Of a stretch of 64,000 nt of DNA, positions 30,494-41,415 are shown one piece after another; within the stretch, counting starts at the first letter, position 1, and every line of letters begins with the position of its first letter. The position numbers and the translations under genes are program-made. Source of the DNA: Croceicoccus gelatinilyticus (GTDB taxonomy: Bacteria > Pseudomonadota > Alphaproteobacteria > Sphingomonadales > Sphingomonadaceae); assembly GCF_018398395.1 (NCBI RefSeq), contig NZ_JAHCBF010000003.1:186001-250000 (forward strand), in the 5' to 3' direction. A model generated the notes under the pieces. It was not told where the DNA came from and made no database searches. It saw only the letters and a list, made by a program, of their open reading frames with translations.

Positions 30494-30805
30494 ATGAAAA
30501 CAATCAACTGTGCCCTTGCAGCCCTTTCGATGATGCTGGCATCGGGGTCTGCCATGGCGGCCGAGCCCAACGGGCGGACCGTCGAGATCGATATTGCCGG
30601 CGTGGACCTGACCGATCCGGAGCAATTTGAGCGCGTGAAGAAGTCGATCCGTTCGGCGATGCGCAAGGTCTGTTTCAGCCGCCACAACAACGTGCCCGCC
30701 GTGCTCGACGAAGAGGATGGTTGCCGCAAGCAAGCGCTGGATAACGCGATGCGACAGCTTGAGAAGAAACAAAGCGAGCAGGCCCGTGTCCTCCACGGGG
30801 GATAG
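30494..30805 (+). CDS. UrcA family exported protein
   Basis: 103 aa. AAGGAGAAG precedes the ATG. Signal peptide MKTINCALAALSMMLASGSAMA, then the UrcA pattern: V-I-D--GVDLTDPEQFERVKKSIRSAMRKVC...C with two cysteines (KVCFS and DGCRK) that probably pair. UrcA proteins are small periplasmic proteins of unknown role, typical of Caulobacter and sphingomonads. A second member lies at 54542. The 160 bases upstream hold no other gene. Confidence 0.85.
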   Translation: MKTINCALAALSMMLASGSAMAAEPNGRTVEIDIAGVDLTDPEQFERVKKSIRSAMRKVCFSRHNNVPAVLDEEDGCRKQALDNAMRQLEKKQSEQARVLHGG

Positions 30806-30856
30806 CCGTGTTCCGGCGCTTCCAGCCACGCCCCCGGACAGGGTATCTCCGGAGGC

Positions 30857-32290
30857 GTGAATGCCGAAATCGTCATTGGCGAGGAGGCGGGTCGCCCCGT
30901 CCAGATCGACATGGAAGAGCTGCTTGCCACGCGCCTTTTGGTGCAGGGCAATTCCGGCTCCGGCAAGTCGCACCTGCTGCGCAGGCTGCTCGAAGAGAGC
31001 GCGGGCATGGTTCAGCAGATCGTCATCGACCCCGAAGGCGACTTCGTCAGCCTTGCCGACGAGTTCAGCCACGTCGTCGTCGATGCTGCATCCTATTCGC
31101 AAGGGGAGCTTGAGGCACTTGGCTCGCGCGTGCGCGAACACCGCGCCTCGGTCGTCCTCGCGCTCGAAGGGCTTGAGGTCGAGCAGCAGATCAAGGCCTG
31201 CGCGATCTTCCTCAACGCCCTGTTCGATGCCCCGCGCGAACACTGGTATCCCGCACTGGTCGTGGTGGACGAGGCGCAGATGTTCGCCCCTGCCGCCGCG
31301 GGCGAGATGGCCGAAGATACGCGCCGTCTGACACTTTCGGCGATGACCAACCTCATGTGCCGCGGGCGCAAGCGTGGTCTGGCTGGCATCGTCGCGACCC
31401 AGCGTCTGGCAAAACTGGCCAAGAACGTCGCGGCAGAGGCCTCGAACTTCCTGATGGGCCGCACGTTTCTCGACATCGACATGGTCCGCGCCGCCGATCT
31501 GCTAGGCATGGAACGCCGTCAGGCAGAGCGTATCCGCGACTTGCAGCGCGGCAGTTTCGTCGGCCTCGGCCCTGCCGTCAGCCGCCGTCCGGTCACGGTG
31601 AAGATCGGCCCTGTCCGCACCGGCAACAAGGCTGCGGTCTCGGGCCTGATGCCGCTTCCCGAAGCGCCGAAAGCCGACATGGCCGCGCTTTTGACCGACT
31701 CGCTGGTCGAGGAAGCCGCCGCCAAGGCCCCGCCGCCCCCGCCTGTCCGCACCGCGCCTCCGGCCAAGGACCTTGCCGAAACGATGGCGGACATGTCGCA
31801 AAGCCCTGCGCGTCAGGCCGCAGAACCGGTCGACCGGACCGAGGCGGTGTCTCTGATCCTTGCCGCGCTAGCGTCCGATCCGAAAAGCCCGTTCCAGCCT
31901 GCCAGCGCGCTTTACCAGGCATTCCTTGCCGGTTGCCGGTCCAAGGGCATCCACATCCCGCCGCTCGACCTCATCGGCTTCCGCCGCGAATTCGCCTGCG
32001 CGCTTGCGGGGCTGGACCGCGTTGACGAGGAGGGGCGCACGCGCCTGCTCTCGATCGCCAGCGACATTCCCGACGATGTCCTCTCCCCCTTCCTCGTCAT
32101 CGCCCGCAGCGCGATGGAAGGCCGCGACGCGCCGGACGAGGAAGAACTCGCCCGCGCCTATGGCACCAGCTCGCCGGGCCGCGTACGGCGCTTGCTCGAT
32201 CATTTCGAAAGGGAAGGCCTGATCGCGGTGCGCGAGATCTTCGGCGGCGCGCGCAAGATCACCGTCCCCGCGCTGGAAGCGGCAGCCTAG
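30857..32290 (+). CDS. HerA-like ATPase (DUF87) with C-terminal helical extension
   Basis: 477 aa, GTG start right after a GGAGG box. Walker A GNSGSGKSHLLRRL (about 31-44), Walker B LVVVDEAQMFAP (about 132-143) and the conserved RKRGLAGIVATQRLAKL arm place it in the HerA/DUF87 ATPases. A Pro/Ala-rich linker (about 285-330) leads to a second domain ending in a winged-helix-like unit (SSPGRVRRLLDHFEREGLI). No NurA nuclease partner is adjacent. Stop interlocks with the Rrf2 gene (CTAG 32287-32290). DNA-pumping role inferred from fold. Confidence 0.87.
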   Translation: MNAEIVIGEEAGRPVQIDMEELLATRLLVQGNSGSGKSHLLRRLLEESAGMVQQIVIDPEGDFVSLADEFSHVVVDAASYSQGELEALGSRVREHRASVVLALEGLEVEQQIKACAIFLNALFDAPREHWYPALVVVDEAQMFAPAAAGEMAEDTRRLTLSAMTNLMCRGRKRGLAGIVATQRLAKLAKNVAAEASNFLMGRTFLDIDMVRAADLLGMERRQAERIRDLQRGSFVGLGPAVSRRPVTVKIGPVRTGNKAAVSGLMPLPEAPKADMAALLTDSLVEEAAAKAPPPPPVRTAPPAKDLAETMADMSQSPARQAAEPVDRTEAVSLILAALASDPKSPFQPASALYQAFLAGCRSKGIHIPPLDLIGFRREFACALAGLDRVDEEGRTRLLSIASDIPDDVLSPFLVIARSAMEGRDAPDEEELARAYGTSSPGRVRRLLDHFEREGLIAVREIFGGARKITVPALEAAA

Positions 32291-32691
32291 GCCGGTTCGG
32301 GGCGCATCGATCGCGCCATGTCCTTCAGCGTCTGACGGTCGAGCACGTCGAGAAACGCCTGCTTTGCCTGGTCCAGCGGATCGATCAGTGCGCAATCGCG
32401 GTTGATCGCGCAATTGGGACAGTCGGCAAGCTGCATCGACGGCTCCATCCGCCGCACGACGGCCCCGATCGTCACCTCCTCAGGGTCCCTCGCCAGCAAC
32501 ATCCCGCCGCCCCGCCCGCGCTGCGACTTGAGGTAGTCCGCCTGCACCAGCGCCTGCGCCACCTTGGCGACGTGGTTGTAGGAGACGCGGTGCAGTTCCG
32601 AAAACGCGGGAAGCGAGACCGGCGTATCCCCGCTGCGCGTCGCAGCGATGAGAAGGCGCAGGGCAAGGTCGGTGTGAAGCGTGAGCTGCAT
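32287..32691 (-). CDS. nsrR: Rrf2-family Fe-S regulator, NsrR-like
   Basis: 134 aa. Winged helix at the N terminus (MQLTLHTDLALRLLI, VSYNHVAKVAQALVQADYL, SQRGRGGGMLLARDPEEVTIG) and three Cys (91, 94, 100) in DCPNCAINRDCALID, a compact version of the three-Cys cluster site of NsrR. Divergent from a haemoglobin gene across a perfect palindrome, which fits a nitric-oxide-sensing repressor. NsrR is preferred over IscR because of the globin neighbour. The Met at 32691 starts the conserved sequence. Confidence 0.8.
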   Translation of the reverse strand: MQLTLHTDLALRLLIAATRSGDTPVSLPAFSELHRVSYNHVAKVAQALVQADYLKSQRGRGGGMLLARDPEEVTIGAVVRRMEPSMQLADCPNCAINRDCALIDPLDQAKQAFLDVLDRQTLKDMARSMRPEPA

Positions 32692-32729
32692 GGCCCGCGT
32701 GATAATGGGCTTGCACGAATCCTGCAACC

Positions 32730-32745
32730 ATAATACCGGTATTAT
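32730..32745. promoter_or_regulatory. 16-bp perfect palindrome, candidate Rrf2/NsrR operator
   Basis: ATAATACCGGTATTAT is fully symmetric and lies in the 78-base gap between the divergent Rrf2 and globin genes, 24 bases before the globin ATG. It covers the likely -10 region of the globin promoter, so repressor binding would silence it, and could autoregulate the Rrf2 gene. Confidence 0.7.
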
Positions 32746-32769
32746 AGATACCACTTATGGGGGCTCATC

Positions 32770-33216
32770 ATGCGTACCGTTTCGCAGCAGACTATCGAGA
32801 TCGTCAAAAGCACCGCACCCGCGCTCGAACAGCACGGCGTTGCCATCACCACGCGTATGTACGAGCGCCTGTTCGAGAATGCTGAGGTGAAGGCCATGTT
32901 CGACGAGGCCGCACAGCGCAGCGGCGAACAGCCGAAGCGGCTTGCAGGTGCGATCCTTGCCTATGCGAAGAACATCGACAAGCTCGAGGTGCTTGGCCCG
33001 GCGGTTCAGCGCATGGTCGCTCGCCATGTCGAAACAGGGGTGCAGGCCGAACATTACCCGCTAGTCGCCGAAGCCCTGCTGCCCGCGATCCGCGATGTTC
33101 TGGGCGATGCGGCGACGGACGAAGTGCTGGGTGCCTGGGGCGAGGCATACTGGATGCTTGCCGATATCCTGATCGCTGCCGAAGCACAGACCTATGCGGA
33201 CAACGCTGCGGCCTGA
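32770..33216 (+). CDS. Single-domain bacterial haemoglobin (Vitreoscilla type)
   Basis: 148 aa. Full three-over-three globin without a reductase domain. Proximal haem His86 in RHVETGVQAEHYPLV; the distal Gln54-Pro pair (GEQPKRLAG) and B-helix Tyr (TRMYERLF) match Vitreoscilla haemoglobin and the flavohaemoglobin N-terminal domain. The C-terminal helix DVLGDAATDEVLGAWGEAY is close to the Vitreoscilla sequence. Likely role: O2 delivery or NO dioxygenation with an external reductase. Control by the divergent Rrf2 regulator supports an NO response. Confidence 0.92.
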   Translation: MRTVSQQTIEIVKSTAPALEQHGVAITTRMYERLFENAEVKAMFDEAAQRSGEQPKRLAGAILAYAKNIDKLEVLGPAVQRMVARHVETGVQAEHYPLVAEALLPAIRDVLGDAATDEVLGAWGEAYWMLADILIAAEAQTYADNAAA

Positions 33217-33260
33217 TCGCGCCTACCGTTTCGGGTAAAAGGGGCCCCGCAAAGAAAAAA

Positions 33261-33294
33261 GGGCCCGGTCCTTCGCTGGACCGGGCCCCTTTTC
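33261..33294. terminator. Bidirectional intrinsic terminator
   Basis: GGGCCCGGTCC and GGACCGGGCCC make a perfect 11-bp stem with a TTCGCT loop. An A-run precedes it and TTTT follows, so it should stop transcription from both the globin gene and, on the other strand, the aconitase gene. Confidence 0.93.
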
Positions 33295-33313
33295 GTATCG
33301 CCTGAGGCGCCGA

Positions 33314-35995
<2,682 letters not shown>

Positions 35996-36198
35996 GCGGT
36001 GCTTCCCCTTGGCTTACCGGTCGCGGGCGTACGGCAGGAGTGCCGATTCGGCCGCGTATCCGTGTTGCAATTGCTAACGTGCGAGGGCGCGATGCGCGCA
36101 GAACGGCGCTACGTCAAGGCAGCCTATTGTCGAATGAGCGCCGATTCCGCCCGATCCGCGGCTTTCGACTGTTCCGTCAGGCGTTTGCACCCCGGATG

Positions 36199-36210
36199 AC
36201 TATCGATAGT
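36199..36210. promoter_or_regulatory. 12-bp palindrome upstream of marR
   Basis: ACTATCGATAGT is perfectly symmetric and sits 46 bases upstream of the MarR-family start codon. Candidate operator for that regulator or part of its promoter region. Confidence 0.4.
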
Positions 36211-36221
36211 TATAGCAACCT

Positions 36222-36236
36222 TGCATATTATAAGCA
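36222..36236. promoter_or_regulatory. 15-bp MarR-type inverted repeat
   Basis: TGCATATTATAAGCA has the symmetric pattern TGC-n-TAT-n-ATA-n-GCA, A/T-rich as in many MarR operators, and ends 20 bases before the MarR start. Likely autoregulatory site. Confidence 0.5.
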
Positions 36237-36256
36237 CTGCTAATATCTGCGATGCC

Positions 36257-36703
36257 ATGGACAGAAACATCGGCTATCTCGCCAACGATATCGGACGACT
36301 CTTCAGGAAGCGGCTGGATGTTTTCAGCCGCCCGGCAGGTGCCACGGGCGCGCAGGTGCGCGTTTTGCTCAGCATCAGGCGCAACCCCGGCCTCAACCAG
36401 TCGACTTTGGCCAACCTGCTGGAAGTCGAACCGATCACTGCAGGCCGGATGATCGACCGCATGGTCGCCGCCGACCTTGTCGAACGCCGCGCCGATCCGA
36501 ACGATCGCCGCGCCTGGCGCATTCACATGACGGAGGAAGGCGAACGCCTGCTCAACCAGTTCGACGCGCCGATCACCGACATGCTGAATACGGCGCTTGA
36601 AGGACTGGACGCGGACGAACGCGTGACGCTGGAAGGCCTGTTGGGCCGCGTTCGCGACAACCTCGTTTCGGATGGCGACCGGAAAGCCGCCGTCAGCGAC
36701 TGA
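36257..36703 (+). CDS. MarR-family transcriptional regulator
   Basis: 148 aa. Typical MarR dimer: N-terminal helix MDRNIGYLANDIGRLFRKR, winged helix with NQSTLANLLEVEPITAGRMIDRM, wing LVERRADPNDRRAWRI (the DxRxxx wing motif) and C-terminal dimer helices. I took the ATG at 36257; an in-frame ATG at 36221 would place the start inside the presumed operator. Convergent with a flavin reductase 17 bases away. Ligand unknown, perhaps phenolic. Confidence 0.88.
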   Translation: MDRNIGYLANDIGRLFRKRLDVFSRPAGATGAQVRVLLSIRRNPGLNQSTLANLLEVEPITAGRMIDRMVAADLVERRADPNDRRAWRIHMTEEGERLLNQFDAPITDMLNTALEGLDADERVTLEGLLGRVRDNLVSDGDRKAAVSD

Positions 36704-36720
36704 GCCGGGCCGGCTGCCCG

Positions 36721-37203
36721 TCAGTCGATCGCGACAGAGGAGTGATAGGCGCCGCGGTGGAACAGCAGCGGCGTATCGCCGCCACAGATGTCGAGCGCTT
36801 CGACCCGGCCAACCACCAGCCAGTGATCGCCGATATCCTCGGTCCGCTCGATCGTGCAGTCGATCCACGCCAGCGCCTCGTCGAAAACGGGCTGGCCCGA
36901 CGGGCTTTCGCCATGGGCGAGATCGAGGAACTTGTCCGGCGCGCGCGATGCAAACCGCTGGCACAAGGCCAACTGGTCCGAACCGAGGACATTGACGCAG
37001 AAACGCCCGGCCTTGGCGATGCCCTTGTAGCTGCTCGACCCCTTGTCCGGAAAGAACCCGACGAGCGGCGGATCGAGCGAGATCGAGGTGAAAGAACCGA
37101 CGACCATGCCGGTCCGTTCGCCATCCGCGTCCACTGCGGTGATAAGGCAGACGCCCGTGGGATAGGCACCAAGGACATTTCGGAAATGGGTTGCATCGAT
37201 CAT
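36721..37203 (-). CDS. Flavin reductase-domain protein (FMN-binding split barrel)
   Basis: 160 aa starting at MIDATHFRNVLGAYPTGVCLIT, the usual N terminus of HpaC/two-component monooxygenase reductases. Flavin-binding signatures: GMVVGSFTSISLDPPLVGFFPDKGSSSY and FCVNVLGSDQ, and a C-terminal LLFHRGAYHS. It probably supplies reduced FMN/FAD to a monooxygenase that is not in the window. Paired with a MarR gene, as often seen in aromatic-compound pathways. Confidence 0.86.
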   Translation of the reverse strand: MIDATHFRNVLGAYPTGVCLITAVDADGERTGMVVGSFTSISLDPPLVGFFPDKGSSSYKGIAKAGRFCVNVLGSDQLALCQRFASRAPDKFLDLAHGESPSGQPVFDEALAWIDCTIERTEDIGDHWLVVGRVEALDICGGDTPLLFHRGAYHSSVAID

Positions 37204-37378
37204 GTCCGGCCTTTTGCCGAGGGCGGCGCGCAAGGTCAAACGCCCTGTCGGCCCAGTTCAGAATACCGAAAGCGGCGCTGGCGCATGGCGATGGAAACCC
37301 CTATGCGCTTCGGCGCGTTATTCCGGTGAAACGCGCGCCTTTTTTGGCGCTCAACCGCCGGCAGGAGCATTTGCACCC

Positions 37379-38803
37379 GTGTTGCCCCATATCCGCCTGA
37401 CGACTACCAGCCTCGCCGCGATCGCGCTCGTCGCCTCGCCCGCCATTGCCCAGCAGGACATCCCGTCTGCGCAGCCGCAGAACGGCACCGTCTATGTCGG
37501 CGAAGGCCAGCTGCCCCAGCCCGCCCCGACGGCTCCTGCCCAGACCGCGCCCGCCCCGACCAGCACGCCCGGCGGAACGGTGTTCCAGTCGAGCCCGACG
37601 GTACAGACCGTGCCGACAGACTATTTCGCCACTGCCCCCGCATGGACGCAGGGACAGGCCGAAGCGCTGCTTGGCTATATCGCGAACCTCGGCAACGAGG
37701 GGCTGTTTCCCGCCGACTACACGCCTGCCGAACTGGAGGCCGCGATTTCGGCTGGTGATGGCGAGCAGCTGAACGAGGTCGCCACCCGCATCTTCACGAT
37801 GGTCGCACTCGACTTGCGCGATGGCCGTACCGAAATGGACTCGCGCCGCCAGTGGTTCGTGCGCGATCCCGATGCCGAACGGCTGCCGATCAAGCCTCTG
37901 CTGGAAGAAGCACTGACCACCGGCGACATCATTGCCGCGCTGGATTCGCTGAACCCCGTTCACCCCGACTACGCGGTTCTGAAGCAGATGTTGATGGAAA
38001 CGCCCGAGAGCGAGACCGAGAAGCGCGACAAGATCCGCATCAACATGGATCGCTGGCGCTGGCTCGCCCGCGATCTGGGCCGCAGCTATCTTCTCACCAA
38101 CGTGCCCGAATATCAGCTGCGCCTGACGGTGAACGACAAGATCGTGCGGTCCTATCGCACCATCGTCGGCAAGCCCGGACGCACCAGCACGCCGCAGCTT
38201 GCCGAAACGGTCGAAGGCGTGATCTTCAACCCGACGTGGACTGTGCCGCAGTCGATCGTGGTCGGCGAAGGGCTTGGCGCGAAAGTGCTGAACAACCCGT
38301 CCTACGCCAAGGCGAAGAACTATAAGGCGTGGAAGAACGAGAGCGGGATGACCGTCGTCGTGCAGCAGCCGGGCCCGACCAATTCGCTGGGCATGATGAA
38401 GCTCGACATGCCGAACCCGCATGCGATCTTCCTGCATGACACGCCGGCCAAGAACCTGTTCGACACCGACAACCGCGCCTATTCGCACGGCTGCATCCGC
38501 ACCGACCGCGCGCTGGAACTGGCGCTGACACTGGCGATGGTGCTGGGCGAAGTGCCCAAGGAAGAGGCGGTCGAGATTTCCAAGTCGGGCAAGTACACCA
38601 AGGTCCCGCTGAAAAAGGAAATCCCGGTATACATCACCTATTTCACGATGGCGCAGGACATCGACGGCGAGATGCGCAGCTTTGCCGACATCTACGGCCG
38701 TGACGAACCCGTGCTGGCAAGCTTCAAGGCCCCGCGCGTTGCCAAGGACGGCCGCCGCGTCACGGACGAGGAAGTCGTCGCGATCGAGAACCCCGGCCTT
38801 TGA
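37379..38803 (+). CDS. L,D-transpeptidase (YcbB/LdtD type)
   Basis: 474 aa with GTG start 37379 (AGGAG 12 bases upstream). Signal peptide VLPHIRLTTTSLAAIALVASPAIAQ, a Pro/Ala/Thr-rich stretch, an LdtD-like scaffold domain (INMDRWRWLARDLGRSYLL, NDKIVRSYRTIVGKP) and a YkuD catalytic domain with HDTPAKNLF and the nucleophile Cys in YSHGCIRTD. It should form 3-3 cross-links in periplasmic peptidoglycan. The next gene starts within its stop codon (TTGA). Confidence 0.9.
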   Translation: MLPHIRLTTTSLAAIALVASPAIAQQDIPSAQPQNGTVYVGEGQLPQPAPTAPAQTAPAPTSTPGGTVFQSSPTVQTVPTDYFATAPAWTQGQAEALLGYIANLGNEGLFPADYTPAELEAAISAGDGEQLNEVATRIFTMVALDLRDGRTEMDSRRQWFVRDPDAERLPIKPLLEEALTTGDIIAALDSLNPVHPDYAVLKQMLMETPESETEKRDKIRINMDRWRWLARDLGRSYLLTNVPEYQLRLTVNDKIVRSYRTIVGKPGRTSTPQLAETVEGVIFNPTWTVPQSIVVGEGLGAKVLNNPSYAKAKNYKAWKNESGMTVVVQQPGPTNSLGMMKLDMPNPHAIFLHDTPAKNLFDTDNRAYSHGCIRTDRALELALTLAMVLGEVPKEEAVEISKSGKYTKVPLKKEIPVYITYFTMAQDIDGEMRSFADIYGRDEPVLASFKAPRVAKDGRRVTDEEVVAIENPGL

Positions 38804-39297
38804 TCAACTTGCGCCCCGAACGTGAAAGCGAGAGGGGCGCGATTGCCGCCGTGATCACTGCCGCCTTTGCAGGGGCAGAGCATTCGGGCGGCAACGAAGC
38901 GCAAATCGTCGACGACTTGCGCGCCGCTGGCGATCTTTGCGTCTCGATCGTGGCGGTCGAAGGTGATGAGCTTGTCGGGCATGTCGCCATGTCGCCTGTC
39001 GTCATCGACGGGAACGACCACTGGTTCGGGCTTGGTCCTGTCAGTGTCCTGCCCATGCGGCAGGGCGAAGGGATCGGCGCGATGCTGATCGACCTCGCGC
39101 TCGAAACGGTGGCCGCCCAAGGCGCCTATGGCTGCGTCGTTCTGGGCGATCCGGAATACTACCGGCGCTTCGGGTTCAAGGCAGGGCTTGGCCCCACTTT
39201 CCCCGGCGCGCCGGAAGATGCGTTCATGGCCCTGCCGATGACAGGCCGCGTACCCAAGGGCGAGGCACGCTATGCGCCTGCCTTTTATCGTGATTAA
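38800..39297 (+). CDS. GNAT N-acetyltransferase (YhbS-like)
   Basis: 165 aa. Starts at TTG 38800 in the four-base overlap TTGA with the transpeptidase, as no later Met would keep the first strand INLRPERESE. The acetyl-CoA site reads GPVSVLPMRQGEGIGAMLI, followed by YGCVVLGDPEYYRRFGF as in YhbS proteins. Substrate unknown. The stop interlocks with that of the convergent kinase (TTAA 39294-39297). Confidence 0.85.
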   Translation: MINLRPERESERGAIAAVITAAFAGAEHSGGNEAQIVDDLRAAGDLCVSIVAVEGDELVGHVAMSPVVIDGNDHWFGLGPVSVLPMRQGEGIGAMLIDLALETVAAQGAYGCVVLGDPEYYRRFGFKAGLGPTFPGAPEDAFMALPMTGRVPKGEARYAPAFYRD

Positions 39298-40400
39298 TTG
39301 ACCGACGACCCCAGCCGCAGGCTGCGCGGTGCGGACAGCGACATGCGGAAGCCCTCTTCGGGATAGTCGACTTCGACCTTGGCATCGAAGGCAGAGGCCA
39401 GCCCTGCGTGAATGGTCCGCTGGCCAAAGCCCTGCCGCGTCGGCGCCACGACTTGCGGGCCGCCGCTTTCCACCCAGTCAAACCGGAAATCGCCTTCGGC
39501 TTCGGGATCATAAGCCCAGGTGACATCGATCCGGCCACCGGAACGCGAAAGCGATCCATATTTCACGGCATTCGTCGCCAGCTCGTGGGTCGCAAGGCAA
39601 AAGGCAACCGCCGACTGTTCGGACAAAAGCAGTTTCGGCCCTTCGAAGTTCAGCTGGTGATCGATCGAATAAGGCGCGAGCGTATCGACCAGCAATTGCC
39701 GCAGATCGGTATTCCCCGGCGACAGGGCCAGCGAATGCGCGCGTGCCATGGCCGAAAGGCGCCCGTCGAGCACTTTGCGGAACCGCTCCATGTCGGGGTT
39801 CGCTTTCAGCGTCGAATAGACCAGCGCGCCAATCGTGTTGATCAGGTTGCGCGTGCGATGCTGCAATTCGCCAACGATCAGTTCCTGCCCATCCTCGCGG
39901 CGGCGATAGGCAAGGATGAAGCCGCAAAGCTGCGCGTATTTTTCGGCGAGGCGGCGGGTCTGGTAATCGAGCGGGGATTGCGGGTCGTAGACGACAACGA
40001 ACGTGCCCAGCACCGTCCCGTCACGCTGGGGGGCGGGGAAAGAGGTCATCGCGGTTATTCCGAACTTCACGCACATGTCGCGCCAGGCCTGCGCAAAGCG
40101 TTCGTCGGACGGCACGTGGGGGACATCGATGATTTCGCCATCGGCAACCGCGCGCGCGCAGCTTCCCGGCTTGTCCGCCACCTTGATACCGGCCAACGCG
40201 TCACCGAACGCAGGGCTGAGCGTGGGAAAGATGCCCGGCTCGAACGCCAGCGTCGTCCGGTCGATCGCGGTGACACCCGCGGTCGTGTGCGGGAAACGGT
40301 CCATGAAGTGATTGGCGATATCGGCGAGTATCTCGCTCGACGGATCGCCGTGAGCAACGCGGCTCAGGGCGTCGCTGCGCAGGCCTTCGAAAATTTCCAT
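39294..40400 (-). CDS. GAF-domain HWE histidine kinase
   Basis: 368 aa soluble kinase. GAF domain at about 20-165, then the HWE-type phosphoacceptor block ELQHRTRNLINTIGALV with His181 and an ATPase domain with FCLATHELATNAVKYGSLS (N box, HE) and the family WxE replaced by FDWVESGG. Start at Met 40400 (MEIFEGLRSD). No response regulator is next to it, so it may serve a distant regulator such as the PhyR general stress pathway, which is inference. Confidence 0.85.
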   Translation of the reverse strand: MEIFEGLRSDALSRVAHGDPSSEILADIANHFMDRFPHTTAGVTAIDRTTLAFEPGIFPTLSPAFGDALAGIKVADKPGSCARAVADGEIIDVPHVPSDERFAQAWRDMCVKFGITAMTSFPAPQRDGTVLGTFVVVYDPQSPLDYQTRRLAEKYAQLCGFILAYRRREDGQELIVGELQHRTRNLINTIGALVYSTLKANPDMERFRKVLDGRLSAMARAHSLALSPGNTDLRQLLVDTLAPYSIDHQLNFEGPKLLLSEQSAVAFCLATHELATNAVKYGSLSRSGGRIDVTWAYDPEAEGDFRFDWVESGGPQVVAPTRQGFGQRTIHAGLASAFDAKVEVDYPEEGFRMSLSAPRSLRLGSSVN

Positions 40401-40727
40401 TTCATAACGGCTCCATCGTGGCGAAAGCCTGTCGAGCCTCCAGAATCCGCTGGCCAAAATTCGACGCGGACGATGCAACCAACTTAACACGGCGCTAATC
40501 GCCTTGATAGCGAAGTCTCAAGTCGCCTTTCCGGCGCTAACGGGCTGAAAACGCTGTCCTACACAGGCGCGGCCCGTCATGGTCGCTGCCGTTCTTTCAG
40601 ATTGTCGGTATCGCCAGCACACCTGTCACCCTGACCGGAGGCGCAAAAACGTCCGAGTCGTGCGGGGTTGGGCCTGTTGGATGTGGGTTACAGGGTGTCA
40701 CCTTTGTCACCCTGCTGGAGACGGGCT
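40401..40727. other. 327-base gap with clustered CACCCTG repeats
   Basis: No credible protein or RNA gene is visible. It holds the promoter region of the HWE kinase (about 40401-40560) and, near the other end, GTCACCCTG twice as a direct repeat (40625-40633 and 40706-40714) and once inverted (CAGGGTG 40691-40697). The inverted pair makes a 7-bp hairpin 13 bases beyond the stop of the YkuD gene and could be its terminator. Confidence 0.5.
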
Positions 40728-41351
40728 TCAGCCGAGGCCGAGCTTGTCCGCGTAAAGCAGACGCCCGCCGGACAAGTGCCAGAGCGCCTGGTTGAAGTCT
40801 TCCGGGCTCATCGCGAAACAGCCGTTCGACCGGCCCAGCTTGCCCCACTTGTCGATGTGCGAAGCGCGCGCATATTCGGCGGCGTGCATCACGATATAGC
40901 GCGGCAGGGCGTTGGAATTGGAATTGTCGAGCCCGCCGAGGCGGACCGACGTGCCGTACTTGCCCTTGTACCACTCGTACGTGACGTAGGACCCCTTGCT
41001 CGTCGCGTTGGAGCCCGGCGTGTTCGAAAACTCGTTGAGCCAGCCGTCGTGTTCAGGGTCCGAACCCTGGCCGTGGCTGACGAGGAAGCTCTGCACTTTG
41101 CCGGTTTCGACATTGGCGAAGTGGAAGCGGGGAATGGCCGAATGGACGCCGAAGTCGGCAATACCGGCAATGTCCTTGCGCCAGATCGCGTCGCCGGCGC
41201 GGTCCATCTCGCGCTTTGCAATGTCGAGGATGGCACGGTCACGCGGGGTCAGCGGGCTTGCAGCAGCAAAAACGCGGGTAGGCAGCGCGAGTCCCGCGCC
41301 CGCCGCAATCGCGCCTTTGAGAAGTGTCCGCCTGCTAGTCGTGTCCGTCAT
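40728..41351 (-). CDS. Tat-exported murein L,D-transpeptidase catalytic-domain protein (YkuD_2)
   Basis: 207 aa. Twin-arginine signal SRRTLLKGAIAAGAGLALP, then a YkuD_2-type domain: FLVSHGQGSDPEHDGWLNEFSN..., YIVMHAAEYAR and the active-site segment KLGRSNGCFAMSPED with nucleophile Cys. It may act on peptidoglycan peptides in the periplasm. Starts at Met 41351 or Met 41363 are both possible; neither has a good ribosome site. Second transpeptidase-like gene within 4 kb. Confidence 0.85.
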   Translation of the reverse strand: MTDTTSRRTLLKGAIAAGAGLALPTRVFAAASPLTPRDRAILDIAKREMDRAGDAIWRKDIAGIADFGVHSAIPRFHFANVETGKVQSFLVSHGQGSDPEHDGWLNEFSNTPGSNATSKGSYVTYEWYKGKYGTSVRLGGLDNSNSNALPRYIVMHAAEYARASHIDKWGKLGRSNGCFAMSPEDFNQALWHLSGGRLLYADKLGLG

Positions 41352-41415
41352 ATGAAATGACATTTACCACAAATCAGCTTGCCATGCACTTAATCAAAAG
41401 ACGCATCTGTCGCGG

